Part shown: piece by piece, positions 12,092-22,656 of the stretch
Layout: each line of letters begins with the position of its first letter
Position numbering within the stretch: the first letter of the stretch is position 1
NCBI GenBank assembly: GCA_001600455.1
Contig: BCKC01000007.1
Span: 2,544,019-2,608,018, forward strand
Reading direction: 5' to 3'
Length of the DNA: 64,000 nucleotides
Source of the DNA: Endocalyx cinctus
Taxonomy: Eukaryota; Ascomycota; Sordariomycetes; Amphisphaeriales; Apiosporaceae
Translations under genes and position numbers: made by a program
The notes under the pieces: model-generated
Told to the model about the DNA's origin: nothing
Seen by the model: only the letters and a program-made list of their open reading frames with translations
The model's database searches: none

Positions 12092-12484
12092 TCAGCCCAA
12101 AGAAATGTATCTCTTGCCTCTCTAGCGCAGCCGAGCTCTTTTCGTAACTGCTTCCTATCCGTTGCAGATATGGCTAGCCCTTTATCTTTGTAGAATACAA
12201 GCAGGTGATGTAATCTTTTGCCACATAAGAACTGTTGAATTGCTGTGACTTGCTCTGCAAGAAGATATTTTAGTTGTATTCTAGCCTTGTTTCGTTTTCT
12301 TTATTGTGTGGGTGATCAAAGGTACAGTCGAGCCAACGATATAGGTATTTATTTGCTCTTCCTTAATCGACACTGTCTAGAAAGCCTGATTTCAGTAATG
12401 TGGGAAAAGAGAATCTGGATCGAAGTCCTCTTCTCACTTCCATACACTGATACAGAGTAGTCTCCTTCCCCGATAAAGAAACAG

Positions 12485-12572
12485 CTTTACAATGGAATGC
12501 CATGGGATTTGCCAAGCCCCCATAGGATCCCATAGAGGAATGGGATCTTAGCGGTGGGATGGGGGTGTAAAG
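12485..12572. repeat. Small element with 7-bp terminal inverted repeats and an internal hairpin
   Basis: CTTTACA at 12485-12491 is matched by TGTAAAG at 12566-12572. An internal stem pairs AGGATCCCAT (12524-12533) with ATGGGATCTT (12540-12549), with one mismatch. The 88-bp unit could be a small non-autonomous element, but no target-site duplication is evident. Confidence 0.25.
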
Positions 12573-12613
12573 TCCTAGATAAAGAAATATAATAGCTTCA
12601 ATAATACTAGCAA

Positions 12614-13170
12614 TTACAGTTCATTGATTCTTCGTATACACCGTCTTCGCTGCGCTCCCCAGTGAGGGTGATCGTACGCTATTATTATGAACGACGTTTC
12701 GAAGGTAAAGGGCTGTAGGATTCTGTAAGAGAACGGCGGTACGTTGGAATGTAGGACACCGTAATTACGTAGACGGAGCTTAGCAGTGGGGCAGGGATAT
12801 TGTTTTAAGAGTCGAATAACTATTTCATTGATTCTTGACCTTCTATTCTATCTATTCTAGGCGGGAGTCCTCTCTTATATTGAAGTATCTCGCTGGAGCT
12901 ACCCTCCGAGTAGCCGCAGATGCACCGTAGACTCTATGATAACTAGGGCCGCTGACAAATTCCATATACGACAGCTGTGGCCACGACTCTAATTACTAGA
13001 AACCGAGTGCTATGTGTGGTAAATTCCGAAGCTGAAACGGTACACTCGTAGGATCGTAAGGGGTAGAGCTTTTGAAAATTTTCGGAATCGTAGAATTCAA
13101 TAGTCTTGTCGGTTCGCGCTGCGGCTAGAATACTCACATCTGGAGAAGATCCTGTGAAAGCCGTAATTAA
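12614..13170 (-). pseudogene. WD40-like repeat protein relic, split by a solo LTR
   Basis: The minus-strand frame from 13170 downwards reads like one WD40 blade (SPDVSILAAARTDKTIEFYD), as in NACHT-WD or other beta-propeller proteins. It reaches the border of LTR copy C at 12957. If the LTR and one copy of its 5-bp duplication are ignored, the same frame continues on the other side (12614-12718) for about 35 codons to TAA 12614-12616, which supports one disrupted gene. Upstream the frame is closed by TAA at 13171-13173. Coding-like sequence at 13696-14097 on the same strand may be part of the same ancestral gene, with several stops between. Family assignment rests on one blade only. Confidence 0.45.
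12724..12957 (-). mobile_element. Solo LTR, copy C, inserted in a WD40-like relic
   Basis: On the minus strand the 234-bp unit runs from TGTCAGCGGCCCTAGTTATC to CTCTTACA. It matches copy B over its whole length, including the CTAAGCTCCGTCTACGTAA segment. The flanks GATTC (12719-12723) and AATTC (12958-12962) form a 5-bp duplication with one C-to-T type change on the minus strand. Joining the flanks restores a continuous reading frame, which fixes both ends with confidence. Confidence 0.75.
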
Positions 13171-13695
13171 TTAGTTAGCATTGTAATCTGTACACGTCCG
13201 AGCTCTGTGTCGAAGAGAACCAAGTTTCTCGTATTGTAACTTATGACTAATTGTAAAGGCGTGCCAGAAAGTTAAGCAAAAGCCATTGGAGTGTATCGAG
13301 CGTATTGCTATTCCGAATGCATGTTAATTGGACTCGTAAAATCTTTCTTAGTAATGGGGTATCTCGTACGATTCCTGGTCGTATTTATAAATGAGAATGT
13401 ACCTATAAGGTTAACCCAGGGCAAGGATGCCAAGATCGGTATTAAATGAGGCGAACTGGAGGGAGGCATCATAATACTATTGGTGTTGAGGATTATCCAG
13501 CTTTCTCTGATCGATCTGTAAGAGTAAATAGTACCAAAAATGAATTATTCTTCAATGAGGCGAGGAGGGATTCTTATCGTCGACAAAAGCCATTGTTATA
13601 CACCTAGATTTGAGGGACTTCTCCCATTGCTTCTCCCAAGTACCAGTGATCCATATTCGAATAGACTTGCGGATTTTTCGTGAAGGGGATTCAAG

Positions 13696-14097
13696 CTAAC
13701 ATCTGTTAATAGGTACGAGCAGAACTTTGCGGCGGCCTGTAAGCTGGGGTTTGGTTTCACAGAACGACTGCAGCAACAAATCGGTTGATTGAGAGGGGAA
13801 TTCGATATTGAGGAATTGCACGGTGTTTAAGATTCGTCTCAACTCTTGTAGGTATGGCTTTAGAGCACTCGATAGGCGAAAGGCTTTGTCGAAGATTACT
13901 AGTGGAATAGATGCCACGCGGGGAGTCGGGACAAATATCACCGTTATGATTCTTTTCGCAATTTCATGGTATGCAGCGACCTGTTGACCAATATTGTATG
14001 CTTTATTTATCAATAGCCGCTCGAGGCTGTGGGCTAACGAGATGATAGGACACTGTATCAAATAAATAATTAATATTATAAGTAATAATAACATCAA
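13696..14097 (-). pseudogene. Coding-like relic, possibly upstream part of the WD40-like gene
   Basis: A minus-strand frame of about 130 codons gives leucine-rich helical sequence (for example AYHEIAKRIITVIF) and ends at TAG 13696-13698. Read past that stop, the same frame continues with coding-like residues (WITGTWEKQWEKSLK) before further stops. Position and strand suit the helical region that precedes WD repeats in NACHT-WD proteins. The P-loop is not seen, so the link is inference. Confidence 0.3.
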
Positions 14098-14244
14098 GTG
14101 ATTAGGAGAAAAATTGATGATGTATACTCACTTACTTTTTGTAGATTATAGGACTATTATAGAGTAGTCCATTAGTTACGCAGTGATTTTGAAAAAAATT
14201 GTGTGTGTTGAGATTTGTTTTATTCTTCCTCTTCTTCTTCCTCT

Positions 14245-14640
14245 TCATATAATTGGCATCCATAGTTTTGGATAGAGCTCAAAATTCAAGAAGATCTTGA
14301 ATAAGAGAAAATCTCTGGGCCAGAAGCCATCGTCCCTATACCAAGAATATTCAGGGTATCCTTCAAATTCGTGGACAAAAGTATCAAGAGCAACCGGATC
14401 ATGCTCTTGCTTGGGGTGGAATATCGTTGTAATGCCAAATCGTATTTTGTTATTCGTCCTGAGATTCTTTTTCGGTGGTGAAATATGCTTAGATACCTAG
14501 CTAAAAGCAATATTAGTGTAGATGACATAGAGCCTGAGGTCTTCGAAGGGCGATCTAGTTCCTCACTGCTTTTTTGCTTGCCGCATCTGGCATCAGTAGA
14601 CCCTTCCATAATTTGCCCTTGCTGAATATTACGTACTAAA
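14245..14640 (-). pseudogene. Inactivated reading frame, unknown family
   Basis: Reading down from about 14640 to the stop TGA at 14245-14247, the minus strand encodes clearly protein-like sequence: SPFEDLRLYVIYTNIAFS, then an in-frame TAG (14497-14499), then about 83 residues rich in aromatic residues (YPEYSWYRDDGFWPRDFLLF). Another in-frame TGA lies at 14563-14565, with coding-like residues on its upstream side. TAG for CAG is the CpA-to-TpA change left by RIP. No domain is recognised. The acidic-aromatic C-terminus is distinctive enough to search with. Confidence 0.45.
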
Positions 14641-15194
14641 TAATTTAGGAATTGGAATAATCTGTAATGTATGATGATGATATTTATTTTGAGTGGTACT
14701 TGTACGAAATCATGGTTTCAAGATAATTGTGTGGAAAGAATTCTTGTGGAGAGGGAAGAAGTCTTAGAGATGAACACCAGGCAGAAACTAGTTATTGTGG
14801 CTCGGGGTATCAGTGTGTTAATTCAGATGGATGTAGAACTGGAGCAGCCAGGTTGTCGGCGTCACTAACTAAGTCCAGAGTTAGGCAGCGATGTCACCAG
14901 AAAACTATACCAATCAGTCCCTATATGAATAAATAATTACTGTTCAAAGTACATAAACCTGAATATTGCTGACTCGCCCAGATCTCTTTCATCAGCCTCC
15001 TAGATCCCTTTCAGCCGCCTTCAGCCGCTGACCCCTCATCTCAACCTTCACATGGCTTGTACCATCAAAACTACTAGTATTCGATAAAGAGAATTGTCTT
15101 TTATGTAGAATAATGGAGGATATTTAGCCAGAAAGAAAAACTCGATAGAAAAAATTTTAGGTACAAGTCGAATTGTGCATTTATCTAAGGATTA

Positions 15195-15220
15195 GGGCAA
15201 GGGTGAGGGTAAGGGTAAGG
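15195..15220 (+). repeat. Short GGGTAA-like tandem tract
   Basis: Four tandem hexamers: GGGCAA, GGGTGA, GGGTAA, GGGTAA, followed by GG. They resemble, but are not identical to, the fungal telomere unit TTAGGG. Too short to call an interstitial telomere. Confidence 0.35.
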
Positions 15221-16394
15221 AGGCGTTATCCAAATAACCATAATTTCTTCTATCCCCCTTTGTGAACCAAATATGCACAGTCCAAACTGACAGCTTTACT
15301 GATGATAATTTTGCAGTAAAATAGCATAGCGAAATGAGGCAGCACCTCTCTGAATAATACTAACAATGACGAAGCTATGATTTCAGGATAAACCCCTTCA
15401 GGGGGCTGATGAATTATTTGAACAAAACTCGGATGGCTTGGACAATTTAATTATCAGAAGAATGGTATACGAGCAGTATTCATGCAATTCCACAGAATTG
15501 TATAGAGAATTGTGATCAAAATATCCAAGTATGTATTGTTATTTTCTACTTAAGAATCTTTGTTATAACTAGAACTGTTCACAAGTATTTGCTAATTTGA
15601 CCATATGATTAGTGATGCCTGCCGGCACAACAATTAATCTCAACTAACTAATCCAGGTAGGTACAGCACTTGGTCTCAAACAGCAGATTTTCAAACGGAA
15701 CTAGATGATGGAATGACCTCGTACTTCATCAAAGTCACCAAATACCAGCCTGAAAAGAAATACATAATAAATACGAGGACAAAATCCCAAAGCAATCGAC
15801 AATGCAACTTCAGTTTGTATCCACAGCCTATTTATACCATGGCGAACAAATAAGATCAACTTTGGTAGATAACATGTTCCAATGGCGAACGACCAACTTC
15901 TTATGAAATTAGCTAAGAGCAGTTCATGTGACGATTTCTTTAGCCGTTACTTGAGTTGCCTCTCTTGAGCGCAAAAAACAATACAGGAAACTACACCAGA
16001 AATAATGAAAGGTCTGGCTAAGAAGTTATTCTCCAGAATGGTCCTACGACTGTTACGCCCCTTGGAGACATGGTGGTGTGATATTCTGCCGAGATCTCTC
16101 TATATGGATATCTGAGTTTGCTATGCACATATAGATGATAACTATCAGATCTCTTGTCGTTATTTATCCTTCTTCCATGTATGGGCATAATTAGTGTGAG
16201 TATAGGTGCCCGCCAATATTGAGAATGTGTACTAACTTTGAAAGGCATGACCTGCAGTTGACATTGGGGTTTGGATGGATCCAGGAACGGTATTAATAGT
16301 TAGGTTTGTCATTCGTCAAATGCTATTTTAATTTCTTCCCGCCATTGTCACCTGTTGAAGATCACAACTGTTAGATCATTCTTTACGAACTTTA

Positions 16395-16633
16395 TGTCAG
16401 GGATACTAATAACTCACTAACTTACTTTAACGGCTTGCTTATAATTATCTGGAGGGTAACTTAAGCAGGGCATGTTTATGTAACGGAGAAATGTCCATGT
16501 TATAGATAGAATAAAAAGGTTTAAAATAATAAAATAATTATTAAAGGCTCTTAGATTATACTATTTTCCCACTATTAAGCGTCTTTTATCTACGTACATT
16601 ACTCTATACTCCATTGTACGTCGTCCTCTTACA
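16395..16633 (+). mobile_element. Solo LTR, copy D (strongly mutated)
   Basis: 239 bp from TGTCAGGGATACTAATAACT to CCTCTTACA, with the same length and ends as copies A-C. It keeps TAGATAGAATAAAAAGGTTT, GGCTCTTAGATTATAC and ACTCCATTGTACGTCGTCC. It is poorer in G and C than the other copies. No clear target-site duplication. Confidence 0.55.
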
Positions 16634-17475
16634 GCTATGCTCACCATCATATATTTAATAGGTATTCAATTCAAGTCTCGACATCCAGACAGACCGCCCA
16701 TGAGTCAGGGATGCACAGTAACCCAATGTGCTATTTCGGCTACGTGCCGCAAACTTTGATCTTGCCCCTTGTGCCATAATACTTAAGAGCAAATAACTTT
16801 CTAGTTATATGAAGCCTGTAATCACGGTGCCCTAGTTTATGATAGTTTTCTCGTATAGAAACGGGCATTCAGCCGTGTATAACTTTCTGAGTAGTGTTAG
16901 AACTGATATAAACAGTCATTTTTAATGCTAAATGATCACCAAGAAAGAGAAGGGGGAAAAAATAGTTACCGGTTAGCACCATTCCAATCTCTGTTGAATA
17001 TTACGGTGGTAGTATAATACGATAGGTAAACATAGGATAGCATGTTAGAAGTCAACCTTGACCGACTTTGACAGCTCGGCGATATTATATTGATTAGATA
17101 CCACATAGTGATCTTGACAAGTCGACTGCTAGAACATGAAGAAAATACAACCGAGGAAAGTAATATTATATGAAATTTTCTGAGCGCTTACTAAGTTTCT
17201 TCTCACCTGTGGTTTGTGAGTTACTTCTGCATCAGCTCAACGTATCAGCCACAACCATTCGATGAGTCCACCGTTACAGCAAGAGCTGTATGAGGGGAAG
17301 GGCGGGGTCGGCCCTTTAGCAGTCACATCTACGTATTTTACGGCCCGAGTCGATTATCTGAAGCTATTCTGACCTCTTGTAGCCATATCTTTTTTTTTTT
17401 CGTCCTTATTATTTATCACTCTGCCCCTTCCTTTTTTTTTTTTTTTAGTTTCTCCCTTGCGCACTCTGAGACATT

Positions 17476-18719
17476 ATGTCGACGTCCAGAAATCATCTAA
17501 ACAAGACAGATGTCAAGAATGGGGACTCGTCTCTGCTTGACTACGGCTGCTCGGACTGGATAACCAGTAGTCAGAGTTCTTCAGACTTATATAACTCTGG
17601 CGTTAAGTTGTGGACCAAGGAGGACCTTCGAGACATCGAGGAACAAATCGAGCGATCGGTAACGCAGGAGAAGTTTACAGTCCGGGCGATCAACGGCAGC
17701 GCGATACAGATAAAAAATCCCATGTTTGCCGTACAGAACCCGATCTGGTAAGAAACCTCCAACGGCGTAGTTACGCTGTAAAATATATTTACCATTAATT
17801 ACCCCGTTAAGAAATAAGTTTTCTTTTCATGTAGGAGTCCGCACGTTGAATTTCAGGAGTATTGGCGCTTGGTTGCGCATCGGGCGGACGGTCCTCCTGG
17901 AACTTACCAGTGCTCGTATAGGGTAGAGTGGGAAAACCGGTTACGGCGCAACTTTCTCGGTGTCGTGGAGAACCCGATGTCGCTATTTGAAGAGAAGAAG
18001 AAGTCTTGGATCCAGAGTGCTAGCCACAAGCTGCTGGTATCAAAATTCGAAGAGATTATTCGTGACAAGAAAGTAACGAAGGTGATTTGTTTCGGGTTAG
18101 GCGAGATGTGTCGTAAACCTCCGGAATGGGTGACTAGATAAAGCGAGTTGAGCGAAAATGAGACGGACGTTCGACACAGAAGCGACGCCATGATTCAGCA
18201 TTTGGTCGCTTCAACTATCGCAGAAACGTGCCGTGATCACGGTAGGAACGCGGTTCGCTTGCTGGCTCAGGATCCGCTGTATAGCACAGACGAAACGAAA
18301 TTCCTCCTCGAGAGCAACGGGTTCGAGATCGTTGGGCAATTCGGGGCCGGGGGCTTCGCGGAAATCGACGAAAACTCTATCGTCTTTACCGCGTACGTAG
18401 CGGCGCCGGTCAAGCAGATCGTTGCCGATATTGCGCGGCCTATCGTCATGATTACCAGCGACCCTAGCACATTTAATGATAAAGAGTAAGTTTATCTGTC
18501 CCTCTTTTTCTTTTCCCTCGAGGGATAGAAGTGTCTAAACGTTCGTTCACGTGTAGGCTGCCGTATGGCGACCCAGAATCTCCCCGGACCAGGGAAATGT
18601 GGCAAGAATATCGCAAAGTAGATTTTCCAGTCGTACCGGAAGACAAAAAACTGACGGGAAATCTACATGATCTGTACCTCTATGCTAGAATCCCAAGGAA
18701 TGATGTTGGTGATGAATAG
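17476..18719 (+). pseudogene. SRR1-like domain protein gene with one in-frame stop
   Basis: Three exons, 17476-17747, 17835-18485 and 18557-18719, with introns GTAAGA...TGTAG (87 bp) and GTAAGT...TGTAG (71 bp), both phase-consistent; 361 residues if read through. The central and C-terminal part is an SRR1-like domain: VICFGLGEMCRKPPEWV, then RSDAMIQHLVASTIAETC, LLAQDPLYSTDETKFLL, GAGGFAEIDENSIVF and APVKQIVADIARP, all in family order. SRR1 proteins act in clock/heme-related regulation in other eukaryotes; fungal members are poorly known. A TAA at 18139-18141 interrupts the frame in a loop after EWVTR. CAA-to-TAA is a RIP-type change. Splicing does not remove it in a natural way. A solo LTR starts 44 bp after the stop codon. 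It may be a recent pseudogene, an allele or a sequence error. Confidence 0.75.
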
Positions 18720-20564
18720 TGATTCAACATACGGGAGTCTTAGTCCACGATTGAGATATAAGTGTCGAGGGCCTTGGTTATCATGGGAACTACGGTGCGT
18801 GCCTGCGAGTATCCTCCGACTAGGCCCAAGGGGATACGTCTATATAAGGGAGGGCTTCTGCCTTGAATAAATAGAATGAAAGGTTAAAAATTAATGTAAT
18901 AATTATTCGGCTCTTAAATTATATGCCTGCTCCACTACTAAGCTCCGTCTACGTAACTGCGCTGCCCTACACTCCAACGTACCCCTATTCTCTTACGTAT
19001 CAATTGAGTAATTTGGTTAGTATACGTATGAGTTAATTGTGTTTATGACTTCGACCACAAGATGGATAAGGCAAGATTATGAATAACCTCGTGATTATAA
19101 CCTCCCAATGATATGATGTTTACTTCTATTATGTATATACAAGTTAAAGACGCATATCAGTTGACGTATTCTTGTAGACAGTAATTAAATCCTATTTCGG
19201 CGCAGTCGGAAGTTGTATCAGCCAGAGGTCGCTCGCTCGGAATACCAGTGCGACTAAATATAGAGTACGTTGATAAACTATCCGAGCTTACTCTCTTAGT
19301 ATGTAATACGGGGAAATGCAGGAAATGTAGGAAATGCAGGAATCAGTGTCATGATAGTCCTTCTATTCTGGTCTTTATTATCATCCACCGATATTTCATT
19401 TCAATGAGCTAGAGAAATAGCTAAGTCTAGTTACTGGTTCTATGGGGTCCCATTTACACTACGCTTGAACGGCTTGTCTCTTCAATTGAAGTAAAATATA
19501 ATAAATAGATGTAAGTTATGATAATTGACGTACTCAAAAAAGGGGGTGACGTAGGTAAATTTAAAGTTTTAGTGGCTAATTGCTCGGAAAATGTCAAAGA
19601 CGAGACAAGTCCACAGGTATTAACTACAACCAGTTCCGGGTCAAGTGAAAATACTGGTCAAATGATTAAAACCCCCCTTTTTATTATCCTCTTTCTCCTT
19701 ATTATAGTTTTAAGGGGAGCAGATATCGCCAGGTTAATCCATCCTCTCGGTTTTTACTATATATACTAGTAGTATAGAAGTGGACTGGCAGTGACCGGGT
19801 GGAGTAAACAAGGGGGTGATAAGCCACCAAATTTCAATTAACACCCAACAAATATTAGTATAGTTGACTTTTAGTTATATACTCAGGCAAAGAAGAAGAA
19901 TCATTTCGTTCTATAAGAAACGAAAGAAGAAACAAGAGACAAGACAAGATGGAAAGATGGAAGATCATCACCCGTAAAGCAATTGTTTGACGAAACAAGC
20001 CTGGCGTGATCCGGCAACGCGAGTACCCGAGCATTAGCGCCCCTCCACAGAGATCACTCAAAGAAGGAGATTTTTAGTTCACGGCAACATCTTCATCCGT
20101 CGCGTAGTAAGAAAAATATTATCGTAGTAGATTGAATCAACTGAAACGAAACAATCGTCAAATGAATATAGAATATGAAAGAATCCTCGCTTTCCTTTTC
20201 TTTCTTTTTTTCCTTTTTTTTTCTATAAATGTTTTGCTTGATAATACCACCTTAAAATCTCATCGTTTCCTCTAGGGGTCTTCTATTTTATTTTCTGGTT
20301 CCCCTATACTACTACAAATATTATCACAATAGGAGTGGACCAAGTTTTGTTTTACATATCCTTGGTTCTACCCAATCCCGTTTCATACTTCTTGAAACAA
20401 CAGAATTCCCGGGGAGAAAATTTCTAAAATACGACGTAGAGATTGAAGTGTATTTACATATTATGTAAATAAACCTTTTTTAATCGTTCCCGATATTATT
20501 CATTCTTATATCTTTCGTCTCTGTTTGAATCATCCATCTTTTCGCTCCAAACAAATCAGAAAAG
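18720..20564. other. AT-rich spacer with solo LTR and small repeats
   Basis: Holds LTR copy B, a three-copy 9-bp tandem GGAAATGYA (19312-19338), an ATTTACAT/ATGTAAAT palindrome at 20452-20470, and pyrimidine-rich tracts before the SDR gene. A frame at 19518-19769 (83 codons) is uncharacteristic and not called. Confidence 0.55.
18763..18999 (+). mobile_element. Solo LTR, copy B
   Basis: 237 bp from TGTCGAGGGCCTTGGTTATC to TTCTCTTACG. It has a TATA-like TATATAAGGGAGG segment (about 18841) and the shared TTATTCGGCTCTTAAA and TAAGCTCCGTCTACGTAA blocks. It is the best preserved copy apart from the terminal A-to-G. It begins 44 bp after the SRR1-like stop codon and might supply 3' sequence to that transcript. 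No duplication is evident. Confidence 0.65.
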
Positions 20565-21617
20565 ATGACAGTTATATTACCATCGTCACCCCTGTCCTAT
20601 TTTTCATTTTCACTATGCTCCACCTTCGGCGCAGGCCTGGTCCTATACGCCTCCTACAAAATATTAGACTTCGTCTGGCTCTACACGCGCCCCTCGGGTC
20701 TCCGACGCTACCTGCGTAGCGCCTCGCCCAACCCGACCTGGGCCCTCGTCACCGGCGCCACCGAGGGCATAGGCCGGGCCCTAGCCGACGAGCTCCTATC
20801 CACCGGCTTCGACGTCGTCCTGCACGGGCGCAACCCCCAGAAGCTGGGCCGCGTGAGGGACGAGCTTCTCCTCTCGAACCCGGGCCGCCAGATCCGCCTC
20901 TGGGTCGCCGACGGGTCGCGGTGCCTGCGGGGCGAATCCTCGACCGCCGTCTTCGACGAGCTCGTGAACGACGTCCTGCGCGACGGCGACGGCAGCGGCA
21001 AGAGGGCGCACCTCTCGATCCTGATCAACAACGTCGGATCCGGTCCGGATCCGTCCTTCGGCGCCCTCGAGACGTACGGCGCCGACGCGATCCGCGACAA
21101 CGTCAGCCTCAACGCGGCCTTCCCCACGATCCTCACGGCGCGCCTCGTGCCGCTCCTCCTGAGGAACGGCCCCTCGCTCGTCGTCAACGTCGGCTCCGTT
21201 ACCGACAACGGGTTTCCTTTAGTGTCCTTCTACGGCGCCTCGAAGGCGTTCGGCCACGTCCTCGCCTCGGCGCTGTGGCGCGAGGTGCGCGTCGACGCCG
21301 ACGCCAAGAAGGGAAGGCTCGAGATCATCTCGCACCGCGTAGGCGCCGTCACGGGCTGCGCGCGCGTCAGCGCCCCGCCCAGCTTCTTCCGGCCCGAGGC
21401 GAGCGTCGTCGCTAAATCGATCCTCGCCCGCACCGGGTGCGGCAGGATGAGCGTCGTGCCGTACTGGGGACACGCCGTCCTGAACCTCGTGCTGGGGTGC
21501 TTGCCTACCTGGCTCGAGGACAGGGTCGTCGTCGACGTTATGCGCTCCTGTAGGACGGCGCAGGAGGACGAGCTTAAGGGGGGGAGGGAGAGCGTGGGAG
21601 GGGAGGAAATGAATTGA
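20565..21617 (+). CDS. Short-chain dehydrogenase/reductase, KAR/HSD17B12-like
   Basis: Single exon, 350 residues. An N-terminal hydrophobic segment (about 10-40) suggests a membrane anchor. The Rossmann motif TGATEGIG is at 63-70, NNVG at 155-158, the catalytic serine near 211 and YGASK with Y223/K227. Spacing and the membrane helix match the 3-ketoacyl-CoA reductase / 17-beta-HSD12 branch, which reduces 3-oxoacyl-CoA with NADPH at the ER during very-long-chain fatty acid elongation. A C-terminal KKxx signal is not seen; the tail ends acidic and Asn-rich, so this may be a paralogue of the housekeeping enzyme. From about codon 40 onward third positions are almost all G or C, in sharp contrast with the AT-rich flanks. 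Confidence 0.82.
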   Translation: MTVILPSSPLSYFSFSLCSTFGAGLVLYASYKILDFVWLYTRPSGLRRYLRSASPNPTWALVTGATEGIGRALADELLSTGFDVVLHGRNPQKLGRVRDELLLSNPGRQIRLWVADGSRCLRGESSTAVFDELVNDVLRDGDGSGKRAHLSILINNVGSGPDPSFGALETYGADAIRDNVSLNAAFPTILTARLVPLLLRNGPSLVVNVGSVTDNGFPLVSFYGASKAFGHVLASALWREVRVDADAKKGRLEIISHRVGAVTGCARVSAPPSFFRPEASVVAKSILARTGCGRMSVVPYWGHAVLNLVLGCLPTWLEDRVVVDVMRSCRTAQEDELKGGRESVGGEEMN

Positions 21618-22656
21618 ATTTTTGGGATGGCGTAGACAATGGGCCGGGGAAAGGGGTGGAAGGGGATAAAAAAGGCTATAGGAATAACCCTTATTTTTTT
21701 CTAATCACGTTTTTGTATATATCACATTTGCATGCATATGGGCTGGCTTGGTTTGGCTTTTTATTTAGGCTCACGGAGAGAAACAGATACCCAAATACCT
21801 GCATACCTAATACCTATAAATCTACAATATTTAGATTCTTCTATATCGAGCCATGGATGTTCATTTAGTGACAGAAGTGTAGTCTACGGAAGCACCAAAA
21901 GTTGGTGATGATACTAAGGACACTCCATGAGATGAAAACAAACATAGAGGTAAACAAGGGTGACGAACTATCTAGACGGTGACCTCATACGTGGAGCCCA
22001 GTAGGCTAGAGAGTAGTGTTCGTGTTTGTCGTCATCAACCATGGGCTAGGCAGGAAAAACTGGAGCCGAAAGTCGTTTATAACTAGGAGATTCCTCAATC
22101 TTTAGATATCTGCTAAAGACGCTAAGCTCGCGCGTGATAATGCAAGATCGATGGCAGAATGGGAAGTTCCTCACGACGAAGATGTCCAGCGTTTCCTCAT
22201 CTTCCTCGGCTATCGCTAGTTATGAGACAACCAAGCCCACACCTGAAGAACAGCCTTGGTACGGAGTACACAAGTAACTCGCCGTCCACCTCGATAGACA
22301 CTTTATACGAGTATTACCGCTCCACCGACTAGTCTTTTGTTCTAAGACGATAGTTTGTTGTGGTGTGTAGCACGGAGTAGGAGACTAATGAATGAATACC
22401 TAATATCTACACATGTACGAGGTTACGGTTACGAGAACACTGTGAGATCGTATCAAACTATGATTTAAGAGTCACTTGTATAGAAGATTAACTAGGCGAT
22501 ATTTCTTCATGATGATCATATATTAATAAATTAATGAATTACTTTGAATAGCCAGTAATTTTATATATATGTACGTCTCCAAAATCCCCGAAATATTTTC
22601 TCAAGGATCGGATTCCATTACATTTAATACATCGAAGTGATCAGATCAAACGAAAA
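21618..22656. other. AT-rich spacer between convergent SDR and beta-glucosidase genes
   Basis: About 1 kb of 3' flanking sequence of two convergent genes. No open frame, repeat or RNA gene recognised. Confidence 0.5.

Larger units (their letters stand above)
10574..17475. other. AT-rich repeat-bearing spacer with LTRs and relics
   Basis: About 6.9 kb without an intact gene. It holds an A22 tract at 10619-10640 just upstream of the RBR gene, four solo LTRs of one family (about 11590, 11850, 12724 and 16395), a WD40-like relic, another decayed reading frame at 14245-14640, and a short GGGTAA-type tract near 15.2 kb. Stretches 15.2-16.4 kb and 16.6-17.4 kb show nothing recognisable apart from a pyrimidine-rich promoter tract just before the SRR1-like gene. 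Confidence 0.6.

Noticed and set aside
18130..18146. Programmed stop readthrough at the SRR1-like TAA because TGACTA occurs nearby
   Set aside because: TGACTA is not in the reading frame of the gene and the actual stop is TAA AGC, which is not a known leaky context.
18108..18179. Possible 72-bp intron GTGTCG...CACAG that would remove the TAA in the SRR1-like gene
   Set aside because: Phase fits, but the donor is poor and it would delete the conserved CRKPPEW segment; the GTGACT donor at 18130 is out of phase. A real stop is more likely.
20708..21473. Alternative frames in the SDR gene
   Set aside because: Arg/Ser-rich or Ala/Arg-rich by-products of high GC3; the SDR frame has all catalytic motifs.
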